The notes under the pieces: model-generated
What the model saw: the letters and a program-made list of their open reading frames with translations, nothing else
The model's database searches: none
What the model was told of the DNA's origin: nothing
Position numbers and translations under genes: made by a program
Source of the DNA: Rhodospirillales bacterium
GTDB lineage: Bacteria; Pseudomonadota; Alphaproteobacteria; Rhodospirillales; Magnetospirillaceae
Length of the DNA: 64,000 nucleotides
NCBI GenBank assembly: GCA_019455065.1
Contig: JACFNC010000018.1
Span: 27,961-91,960 of the forward strand
Reading direction: 5' to 3'
In this document: one piece after another, positions 25,783 through 32,898 of the stretch
Numbering within the stretch: position 1 is the first letter of the stretch
Layout: each line of letters opens with the position of its first letter

Positions 25783-26220
25783 TCACGCCATATGTTGATC
25801 AACCGTCCTGTCCAGATGCCAGGTCGCGACGCCGATGGCGCCCTTTTCCTGGCGCAGGCGTACGATGCCGCTGGTCACCTCGACATAGGCGTAGTGGCGC
25901 TCGGTCTTGGCGGTGTCGTGCACCTTCAGGAAGCGGCCCAGGGCGTTGACCACGACGTCGCCGACCTCGGCCGCGCGCCCTTCGACCGCATCGACCACCA
26001 GCCGCGCCGCGGCGGGGATGAGGGACGCATCGGGGTCGATGTAGTGCAGCCGCAGCCGGGCGCTATCGGCGGGCCGGGGATCGAGCGGCACGAGGTAGTG
26101 GTTGAGGAAGTCCTTGCCCTGGCGCTCGGCCTTCAGGCAGATGGCGGCGACCCCCTCGATTTCGGCGACGACCAGCCGGCCCGCCGCCACTTGGTATGCG
26201 CGCACCGCCTCCATCGCCAT
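25783..26220 (-). CDS. Hypothetical protein
   Basis: This 145-residue cytoplasmic protein has no signal peptide or membrane segment. It alternates strands and helices (LVVAEIEGVAAICLKAERQG, then RLRLHYIDPDAS, then HYAYVEVTSGIVRLRQ). I do not recognise the family. A GGGAG site supports the ATG at 26220; a second ATG follows two codons later. It lies upstream of the small RNA on the same strand, with about 26 bases between its stop and the RNA promoter. Confidence 0.65.
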   Translation of the reverse strand: MAMEAVRAYQVAAGRLVVAEIEGVAAICLKAERQGKDFLNHYLVPLDPRPADSARLRLHYIDPDASLIPAAARLVVDAVEGRAAEVGDVVVNALGRFLKVHDTAKTERHYAYVEVTSGIVRLRQEKGAIGVATWHLDRTVDQHMA

Positions 26221-26284
26221 CCGCTCCCTCGCATGCCTCGCCTGCCCCAATTATATGAGCGGGGCGTGATATGCCAATAGCCGT

Positions 26285-27034
26285 TCAGCGGGTGGCGTCG
26301 ACGTCCATCAGCTCGAGGTTGCGACGCGCCGCCTCGGCCGCCGCAGAGTCGGGCGCCGCGGCGAGGGTTGCCAGCCAGTCGCGGCGTGCGCCGGCAACGT
26401 CGCCGGCGAGCCGTTTCAGGATGCCGCGCTCGACCAGCGCGTCCGGAAATCGCGGTTTGAGGAACAGGGCCTGGTCGACGTCGCGCCGGGCTTCGTCGGG
26501 GCGGTCGAGGTAGCGGTGCGCGCTGGCCCGCAGCGTCAGGGCGTCGGCACGGCCCGGCGCCAGGGACAGGGCACGGTCGAGGTCGCCCAGCGCCTCGCCG
26601 TAGTTGGCCGCCTGGGCGAAGGCGAAGGCCCGGTCGATGAGCAGATCGGCGTCGTCGGGGCGCAGGGCGAGCGCCGCCGACAACGCGGCCACCGCCCGCT
26701 CCGGGCGCCCCTCCAGCAGCCAGGCCTGCCCCGCCTGGGCGAGCATTCCCGCCCGCACCCCGGCAGAAGCGCGGCTCTCGCGCGCGAGCCCCTCCAGGCG
26801 CATCGCCGCCTCGCCGTGTTCCTCCAAGCCGATCAGGGCGACGGCGCCGCAATGCTTGGCGGGCTCGCCGCCACCCAGGCTTTGCCACGCCAGAGCCTCC
26901 TCCCAGCCATCGACCGGGCGCTCTTCGGCAAGCCTGAGGCAGGCCGCGTAGCGTTCCGCATCTTCGGCCGCAAAGGCCGCATTGACGCCGGCGAAGACGG
27001 CGATGAAACAGAGCAGGAACCGGAACGTTGGCAT
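26285..27034 (-). CDS. Exported TPR-repeat protein
   Basis: The 249-residue protein has a signal peptide (MPTFRFLLCFIAVFAG, cut after AFA) and at least four tetratricopeptide repeats from about residue 95 to 230 (for example AGQAWLLEGRPERAVAALSAAL and ANYGEALGDLDRALSLAPG). It should act as a periplasmic protein-binding scaffold. Two cysteines (YAACLRLA and KHCGAVALIG) may form a disulfide. It diverges from the epimerase gene. Confidence 0.82.
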   Translation of the reverse strand: MPTFRFLLCFIAVFAGVNAAFAAEDAERYAACLRLAEERPVDGWEEALAWQSLGGGEPAKHCGAVALIGLEEHGEAAMRLEGLARESRASAGVRAGMLAQAGQAWLLEGRPERAVAALSAALALRPDDADLLIDRAFAFAQAANYGEALGDLDRALSLAPGRADALTLRASAHRYLDRPDEARRDVDQALFLKPRFPDALVERGILKRLAGDVAGARRDWLATLAAAPDSAAAEAARRNLELMDVDATR

Positions 27035-27097
27035 GCGGGCGTTGTCGCGGCGAAGGGTTCGGCGCTAGAGTCCCCGTTCCGCCGGGAGAATGCAAGA

Positions 27098-27976
27098 ATG
27101 GCTCACGGAAACACCCTGTTTTGCTTCGGCATCGGCTACAGCGCCGGCGTGCTTGCGCGGCAGCTTCTCGCCGACGGCTGGCGGGTGGCCGGCACCGCCC
27201 GCACCGAAGAGCAGGCGGACCGCCTGCGCGGCGCGGGCATCGCCGCCCTTCCCTTCGAGCGCGGCCGCCCCTTGCCCGCCGGCACGCTGGCGGGGGTGAC
27301 GCACCTGCTGAGTTCCGTCCCTCCCGACGACCAGGGCGATCCCGTTCTTGATGTCCATGCGGCCGACATCGCCTCCGTCGAGGGCCTGCGATGGGTGGGC
27401 TACCTGTCGACCACCGGCGTCTACGGGGACTGGCGCGGCGCCTGGGTCGACGAGACCTCGCCCCTGCGCCCCTCGCTCGACCGCAGTTGGCGCCGCGTCT
27501 ATGCCGAGACCGGCTGGATGGATTTGTGGCGGCATCACGGCCTGCCGGTCCACCTGTTCAGGTTGGCGGGCATCTACGGTCCCGGCCGCAGCGCCATCGA
27601 CAACGTGCGCCAGGGCAAAGCCCAACGCATCGTCAAACGCGGGCAGGTGTTTTCCCGAATTCACGTCGAGGACCTGGCGGCGGTACTGCGCGCCTCGATG
27701 GCCAAACCCGATCCTGGCGCGATCTACAACGTTTGCGACGACGACGCGGCGCCGCCGCAGACGGTGGTGGCCTATGCCTGCGAGTTGCTAGGCGTCGAGC
27801 CGCCCCCCGAGGTCGCCTATGAAACGGCGCAGCTCTCGGCGATGGCCCGCAGCTTCTACGTGGACAACAAGCGGGTCCGCAACGACCGCATCAAGGAAGA
27901 GCTTGGGGTGAAATTCAAGTATCCCACCTATCGCGAGGGGCTGAGGGCGATCCTCGCGGCGGAGGCCTCGCCATAG
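27098..27976 (+). CDS. NAD(P)-dependent epimerase/dehydratase, YeeZ-like
   Basis: This 292-residue extended SDR-family protein has an N-terminal dinucleotide fold (FCFGIGYSAGVLARQL), an active-site-like STTGVYGD and the FRLAGIYGPGRS segment. The catalytic tyrosine-lysine pair is not in its classical YxxxK form, as is common in YeeZ-type members. The substrate is unknown. A GGGAG site precedes the ATG. It is followed after 44 bases by the ABC transporter genes on the same strand. Confidence 0.82.
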   Translation: MAHGNTLFCFGIGYSAGVLARQLLADGWRVAGTARTEEQADRLRGAGIAALPFERGRPLPAGTLAGVTHLLSSVPPDDQGDPVLDVHAADIASVEGLRWVGYLSTTGVYGDWRGAWVDETSPLRPSLDRSWRRVYAETGWMDLWRHHGLPVHLFRLAGIYGPGRSAIDNVRQGKAQRIVKRGQVFSRIHVEDLAAVLRASMAKPDPGAIYNVCDDDAAPPQTVVAYACELLGVEPPPEVAYETAQLSAMARSFYVDNKRVRNDRIKEELGVKFKYPTYREGLRAILAAEASP

Positions 27977-28020
27977 CGTCCCCGCTGGCGCCCCCGGAGA
28001 GCGGGCCCTATATTCAGGCG

Positions 28021-28779
28021 ATGGCTGACGCGGCAATTCGGGTGGTCGATCTCGTGAAGCGGTTCGGCGACGTGGTCGCGGTCGATCACGTCAGCTTCAG
28101 CGTCGCCGCCGGCTCGACCACCGGCCTTCTTGGCGGTAACGGCGCCGGCAAGACGACCACCATCTCCATGATCCTTGGCCTGCTGTTGCCCAGCGGGGGA
28201 GAGATCCGGGTGCTGGGCGAGGACATGCTCAGGAACCGGCATCGGGTGCTGCCGCGCGTGAACTTCTCGTCACCCTACGTCGACCTTCCGCATCGGCTGA
28301 CCGTCCGCGAGAATCTCGTTGTGTACGGCCATCTCTACGGCCTGCGCGACGTTGCCCGCAGAGTGGCCAAGGTGGCCGCCGACCTTGACATCGAGGCCTT
28401 GATGAAGCGCCCGGCGGGCAAGCTGTCGGCCGGACAGAAGACCCGGGTGGCGCTGGCCAAGGCTTTGCTCAACGAACCCGAACTGCTGCTTCTCGACGAG
28501 CCGACGGCGTCTCTCGATCCCGACACGGCCGACTGGGTGCGCAGCTATTTCCAGGCCTACCAGCGGCGCACCGGGGCCACCATCCTGCTTGCCTCGCACA
28601 ACATGACCGAGGTCGAGCGGCTGTGCGATCACGTGATGATGATGCGCGCGGGAAGGATCGTCGACGAAGGATCGCCGGGCGAGTTGATCGGTCGGTACGG
28701 CCGCTCGACCCTGGAAGAGGTTTTCCTCGACATCGCCCGCAACCAAGGCGAGGCGCGCAAGGCCGTGGCAGCGCAATGA
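28021..28779 (+). CDS. ABC-2 type exporter ATPase
   Basis: The 252-residue ATPase has Walker A G38-G-N-G-A-G-K-T45, a Q-loop region replaced by NFSSPYVDLP, signature L135-S-A-G-Q139 and Walker B ending D159-E160, then the switch histidine in ASHNM. It belongs to the DRA-type ABC-2 ATPases that power exporters of drugs, polysaccharides or lipids. Its stop overlaps the permease start (ATGA), so the two are made together and form one transporter. Confidence 0.92.
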   Translation: MADAAIRVVDLVKRFGDVVAVDHVSFSVAAGSTTGLLGGNGAGKTTTISMILGLLLPSGGEIRVLGEDMLRNRHRVLPRVNFSSPYVDLPHRLTVRENLVVYGHLYGLRDVARRVAKVAADLDIEALMKRPAGKLSAGQKTRVALAKALLNEPELLLLDEPTASLDPDTADWVRSYFQAYQRRTGATILLASHNMTEVERLCDHVMMMRAGRIVDEGSPGELIGRYGRSTLEEVFLDIARNQGEARKAVAAQ

Positions 28780-29606
28780 GGCGCGAGGGTATCCGCCAAT
28801 CGACCTTTCGGCTGTTCGCCTGGCACCGCGTCGGCGCCATGGTCCTGCGGCACCTGTATCTGCTGCGAAGCTCCTGGCCACGCCTGGTCGAGATGGCCTA
28901 TTGGCCGATCGTGCAGATGATCATGTGGGGCTTCATCACCCAGTTCTTTCTGACCCACAGCGGCTGGGTGGCCCAGGCTTCCGGCGTGCTGCTGGGCGCG
29001 GTGCTCCTGTGGGACGTGATGTTCCGGGGCAATCTCGGGCTGTCGCTGTCCTTCATGGAGGAGATGTGGTCGCGAAACCTCGGCCATCTGTCGGTGAGCC
29101 CCTTGCGCCCCATCGAACTGGTGGCGGCCCTCATCGGCATGAGCCTGATCCGCACCGTCATCGGCGTCCTCCCGGCGGCCCTGCTCGCCATTCCGCTCTA
29201 TCATTTCTCGATTTTTGAGCTCGGCCTGCCCCTGTTGACCTTCTTCGCCAACTTGATGATGTCGGGATGGTGCGTAGGGTTGGCGGTATCGGCGCTGGTG
29301 CTGCGGTTCGGCCTGGGGGCGGAAAGCCTGGCCTGGGTGATGATCTTCGCGCTGGCGCCGCTGTCGGGCATCTACTATCCGATCGACGTCCTGCCCGGCT
29401 GGTTGCAGGTGGTAGCCTCGGCCCTGCCGCCCTCCTACGTGTTCGAGGGCATGCGCGAGGTGATGTTCGGCCACGGCTTCCGCGTCGACCTGTTCGCCAC
29501 CGCCCTGGCCCTGAATCTGCTCTATCTGGCCGCCAGCGCCGGCTTGTTCCTTCACATTTTCCAGGTTGCGCGGCAGCGCGGCCTGCTGCTCAACATGGGC
29601 GAATGA
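28776..29606 (+). CDS. ABC-2 type exporter permease
   Basis: This 276-residue integral membrane protein has six predicted helices (for example WPIVQMIMWGFITQFFL, GVLLGAVLLWDVMF, LAWVMIFALAPLSGIYYP) and fits the ABC-2 permease family. It partners the ATPase encoded just upstream, with which it shares a 4-base overlap. The conserved DVLPGWLQ segment before the last helices is typical. The exported substrate is not known. Confidence 0.92.
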   Translation: MRREGIRQSTFRLFAWHRVGAMVLRHLYLLRSSWPRLVEMAYWPIVQMIMWGFITQFFLTHSGWVAQASGVLLGAVLLWDVMFRGNLGLSLSFMEEMWSRNLGHLSVSPLRPIELVAALIGMSLIRTVIGVLPAALLAIPLYHFSIFELGLPLLTFFANLMMSGWCVGLAVSALVLRFGLGAESLAWVMIFALAPLSGIYYPIDVLPGWLQVVASALPPSYVFEGMREVMFGHGFRVDLFATALALNLLYLAASAGLFLHIFQVARQRGLLLNMGE

Positions 29607-29690
29607 CCCATTCGCGCGTCGTCCTTACCTGAAGGAATAATTCTCGCCCCTTCCCGGGCGCGCTACGCTCCGAGGTAGCGGGAGGTGGCG

Positions 29691-30308
29691 ATGGCCCTTG
29701 GACGGATGGGCGCGCGGCTTGCGATGCTTGCGATGCTTGCGATGCTTGCGGCCCTGGCCGCGCCTGCGGCGGCGCGGGCGCAGGACTGGCGCTGCGACTG
29801 CAGCCGGGTGGTGGCCGGATGCTCGGCGCAGGTGTCGGTGGAGGACGAGGTCATCCACTTCCGCAGTTCGACGCGCGCCTGCTCGCGGGTCGAATACTTC
29901 CTCGAGGGCGAGTTTCGGACCATCACCTTCTACGACGGCTTCGCCGCGCAGCCGTACCGCAGGCTGATCGTCCCGTTGCCTGGCGCCCAGGGCGCGGGCG
30001 TGCCGTCTCCCTCGGGAACATCCCCGCAGGCGCCGCCGCCACGCACCGCCGCCGTCCCGCTGCCGCCGGTGAACATCCGCATATCGGCCTGCCGGGTATG
30101 CTATGACAGCGCGGTCGAATATGGTCGGCGCGGCGCGGCGGCCTCGGGCGACGGCAAGATCGACGATCCCCAATGCGTCGCCGCGACGACCGAGAGCCAG
30201 CGCCTGATACAGGAATGCGCCGCCAAGATTCACGCCGGCATCGCGGATTACGACTGCACCAACCGGCTGACCCAGGCCAACAACCGCGTCGCGGCGCTGT
30301 GCAACTGA
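29691..30308 (+). CDS. Exported cysteine-rich protein with repeat-bearing signal peptide
   Basis: The 205-residue protein has a signal peptide whose hydrophobic core is MLAMLAMLAALAAPA, encoded by a 9-base tandem repeat. The mature part has ten or more cysteines (WRCDCSR, VAGCS, ACSR, ACRVCYD, QCVAA, ECAAK, DYDCTNR, LCN) and a central proline-rich linker, so several disulfides are likely in the periplasm. I do not recognise the family. A GGGAGG site favours the ATG at 29691. It is the last plus-strand gene before cobT. Confidence 0.75.
   Translation: MALGRMGARLAMLAMLAMLAALAAPAAARAQDWRCDCSRVVAGCSAQVSVEDEVIHFRSSTRACSRVEYFLEGEFRTITFYDGFAAQPYRRLIVPLPGAQGAGVPSPSGTSPQAPPPRTAAVPLPPVNIRISACRVCYDSAVEYGRRGAAASGDGKIDDPQCVAATTESQRLIQECAAKIHAGIADYDCTNRLTQANNRVAALCN
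29718..29750 (+). repeat. 9-bp tandem repeat inside a signal peptide
   Basis: The unit CTTGCGATG occurs three full times (29718-29744), followed by a partial copy CTTGCG. Each unit encodes three residues (L-A-M), so a change in copy number keeps the frame and alters only the length of the signal peptide core. Confidence 0.85.
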
Positions 30309-30311
30309 CGC

Positions 30312-31331
30312 TCAGGCGTCGCGGTCGCTGACCCCCGCCTCGGCGAAGGTGGCCATGCCGTTGTGGCAGGCCGCCGCGGCGCGCAGGACGGCCACGGCGA
30401 GAGCGGCCCCCGAGGCCTCGCCAAGGCGCATGTCGAAATCGAGCAACGGGCGCTGCCCGAGACGCGCGGCAAGCCGGCGGTGGCCGGCCTCGGCCGACAG
30501 ATGGGCGACCAGGCAATGGTCGAGGGCGCCCGGCAGGGCCGCATGCAGGGGCGCCGCGGCGGCCGTGCAGACGAAGCCGTCGAGCAGCACGGGCACCCGC
30601 CGCAGCCGCGCCCCCACGATCGCTCCGGCGATGGCGGCGAGTTCCCGGCCGCCGACCCGCCTCAGTATCTCCAGGGGATCGTCCGTGCGGTTGGCGGCCA
30701 CGCCGGCGGCCACCACCTCGACCTTGCGCGCCAGGCCGTCATCGGCAACCCCGGTGCCGCGACCGCACCAGTCGCCCGCCGCATCCCCGAACAGGGCGTG
30801 GCAGACGGCCGCCGCCGCCGTCGTGTTGGCGATGCCCATCTCGCCCAGGCACAGAACGTCGGCGTCGGCGGGCACCGCACCCAGTCCGCAAGCCAGCGCC
30901 TCGACCAGTTCGCCCTCGGTCATCGCCGGGCCGCGCGTGAAGTCCGCGGTCGGCCGCGCGAGGTCGAGGGCCTGGATCGAGAGCGCCACGTCGAAGGCCC
31001 GGCAGATCTGGTTGATGGCGGCGCCCCCAGACTCGAAGTTCGCCACCATCTGGGCGGTGACCTCGGACGGAAAGGCCGAGACGCCAAGCGCCGCGACGCC
31101 GTGGTTTCCCGCGAAGACGACGGCGCGGGGGCGGTCGAGACGCGGCGGGTGGCGACCTTGCCAGGTGCAGAGCCAGCGGGCGATCTCCTCGATGCGTCCC
31201 AGCGACCCGGCCGGCTTGGTGAGTTGCGGCTCGCGGGCCGCCCACGCGGCCTCCGCCGCGGCGTCCGGCCCCGGCAGGCTGCGCAGCAGGGCGCGGAAGT
31301 CGTCGAGCGTGGAGATTGCGGGCTGGTTCAA
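30312..31331 (-). CDS. cobT: Nicotinate-nucleotide-dimethylbenzimidazole phosphoribosyltransferase
   Basis: CobT transfers phosphoribose from nicotinate mononucleotide to 5,6-dimethylbenzimidazole, making the lower-ligand precursor alpha-ribazole phosphate. The 339-residue protein is full length, with LTKPAGSLGRIEEIA, FAGNHGVA, the GEMGIANTT motif and the C-terminal MRLGEASGAAL that carries the catalytic glutamate. It diverges from cobS across 85 bases. I see no cobalamin riboswitch in so short a space. Confidence 0.96.
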   Translation of the reverse strand: MNQPAISTLDDFRALLRSLPGPDAAAEAAWAAREPQLTKPAGSLGRIEEIARWLCTWQGRHPPRLDRPRAVVFAGNHGVAALGVSAFPSEVTAQMVANFESGGAAINQICRAFDVALSIQALDLARPTADFTRGPAMTEGELVEALACGLGAVPADADVLCLGEMGIANTTAAAAVCHALFGDAAGDWCGRGTGVADDGLARKVEVVAAGVAANRTDDPLEILRRVGGRELAAIAGAIVGARLRRVPVLLDGFVCTAAAAPLHAALPGALDHCLVAHLSAEAGHRRLAARLGQRPLLDFDMRLGEASGAALAVAVLRAAAACHNGMATFAEAGVSDRDA

Positions 31332-31416
31332 TGGAATTCCCTTCGGGCCGAAAACGGATGGTGGCGAACGCTCATCCTGTCCTATAAACGAAACTCCCGC
31401 TGCGCGTCACCGGCCG

Positions 31417-32199
31417 ATGATCGAACCGTCCCCTTCTCTCGCACGTACCGCCGGCCTTTCCGGCTGGATTTCGGACCTGCGCACCGCCCTCGCCTTCCTC
31501 ACCCGCCTGCCGCTGGCGCAATCCGGCGAGCCGCTCCCGGACGACCTGGCGCGGGCGATGCGCTGCTTCCCCCTCGCCGGCGCCGTGGTCGGGTTGGCGG
31601 GCGGCCTCGTATTCCTCGTCGCCTCCTTCGCCCTCACCCCGCTGGTCGCCGGCCTTCTGGCGGTCGGTGCGATGGCGTTCCTGACGGGCGGCCTGCATGA
31701 GGACGGCTTGGCCGACACCGCCGACGGCATCGGCGGCGGGCGTGACCGCGAGGATGCGCTTCGCATCATGCGCGACAGCCGCATCGGCAGCTACGGCACG
31801 CTTGCCCTGATCCTCTCGGTGAGCATGAGGGCGGGCGCGATCGCCGGCCTGGCCGACGCCGCGTTCGGCGGCATCATCGCGGCCGCCGCGGTGTCGCGCG
31901 GCCTCCTGCCCGCAGCGATCGCATTGTCGACGCCGGCGCGACCCGACGGGCTGGGCGCCGCCGCCGGCCGACCGCGGGAGACCGACGTCCTGACCGCCCT
32001 CGCCATCGCCGCCGTTCTCGCCACGTTGTCGGTCGGCTTCGGCGCGACGATGGCGGTGTTCGTTCTTGCCGCCGGGGGAGCGGCCACGATCGCCTGGATC
32101 GCCAAGCGGCGCATAGGCGGCTATACGGGCGACATCCTGGGCGCCGCCCAGCAGGCGGCCGAGATTGCCGCCCTGTTCGCCGTGCTGGCGGTGCTATGA
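31417..32199 (+). CDS. cobS: Adenosylcobinamide-GDP ribazoletransferase (cobalamin synthase)
   Basis: CobS joins adenosylcobinamide-GDP with alpha-ribazole (phosphate) at the membrane, the last assembly step of cobalamin. The 260-residue protein has the expected hydrophobic helices and conserved acidic segment GGLHEDGLADTADGIGGG, followed by ALRIMRDSRIGSYG. The ATG at 31417 gives the family length. Its stop overlaps the cobC start (ATGA). Confidence 0.95.
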   Translation: MIEPSPSLARTAGLSGWISDLRTALAFLTRLPLAQSGEPLPDDLARAMRCFPLAGAVVGLAGGLVFLVASFALTPLVAGLLAVGAMAFLTGGLHEDGLADTADGIGGGRDREDALRIMRDSRIGSYGTLALILSVSMRAGAIAGLADAAFGGIIAAAAVSRGLLPAAIALSTPARPDGLGAAAGRPRETDVLTALAIAAVLATLSVGFGATMAVFVLAAGGAATIAWIAKRRIGGYTGDILGAAQQAAEIAALFAVLAVL

Positions 32200-32777
32200 C
32201 GACGGTGCGCTGGTGGCTGGTCCGCCATGCCCCGGTGCGGGGATGGGACGGCCGCATCTACGGCTGCCTCGACGTACCCTGCGACACCGGCGACGCGGCC
32301 GCCTTCGCGAGCCTCGCCGCCCGCCTGCCGACGGACCCGGTATTGGTGGAAAGCCACCTAAGCCGCTGTCGGCAGACGGCCGCCGCACTGGCCGAGGCGG
32401 GGGCGCGCCTGCCGGCGCCGATCGTCGCACCGGACCTCGCCGAGCAGAACTTCGGCGACTGGCACAATCTTCCCTGGACCGGCATTCCGGACACCGGCTT
32501 CTGGGACGCGCCCACCACCAACGCCCCGCCCGGCGGGGAGAGTTTCGCCGACATGCTCCAGCGCGTGCGGCGTGGCATCGAACGCCTGAGCAGCGACCAT
32601 CGCGGCCGCGACATCGTCGCCGTCGTTCACGCCGGCACCGTGCGCGGTGCGCTCGCCCTGGCGCTCGACCTTTCGCCGCCGGCGGCGTTGCGAATGGCCG
32701 TGGACAACCTGTCGCTGAGCCGCATCGACCTGACGGAACGCGGATGGCGGGTGGTGACCGTCAACGCGCGCCCTTAG
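32196..32777 (+). CDS. cobC: Histidine phosphatase, probable alpha-ribazole phosphatase
   Basis: This 193-residue phosphoglycerate-mutase-type phosphatase has the catalytic LVRHAPV (His phosphate acceptor), the second arginine in SRCRQTA, the glutamate in AEQNFGDW and the late histidine in VVHAGTVRG. The overlap with cobS points to the CobC role, removing phosphate from alpha-ribazole 5'-phosphate or the cobalamin phosphate. It could act on other phosphate esters, so the name rests on context. Confidence 0.85.
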   Translation: MTTVRWWLVRHAPVRGWDGRIYGCLDVPCDTGDAAAFASLAARLPTDPVLVESHLSRCRQTAAALAEAGARLPAPIVAPDLAEQNFGDWHNLPWTGIPDTGFWDAPTTNAPPGGESFADMLQRVRRGIERLSSDHRGRDIVAVVHAGTVRGALALALDLSPPAALRMAVDNLSLSRIDLTERGWRVVTVNARP

Positions 32778-32780
32778 CAG

Positions 32781-32799
32781 ACTCGCGATAATGGCGAGT
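32781..32799 (+). terminator. Weak hairpin after cobC
   Basis: ACTCGC (32781-32786) pairs with GCGAGT (32794-32799), loop of seven bases, three bases after the cobC stop; a TGAAAACC stretch but no T-run follows. Confidence 0.35.
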
Positions 32800-32898
32800 T
32801 GAAAACCGCAAGAAGGCTGGGAGGAGGTTTTTGCTAGCGAGTATGAATAAACCCTGAGAAGCTGAACATTCACCCCTCGAAAGTCTATGCACGGTTGA

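Noticed and set aside
31332..31416. Possible cobalamin riboswitch between cobT and cobS
   Set aside because: The divergent space is only 85 bases, too short for the aptamer, and no B12 box-like conserved segment is visible.
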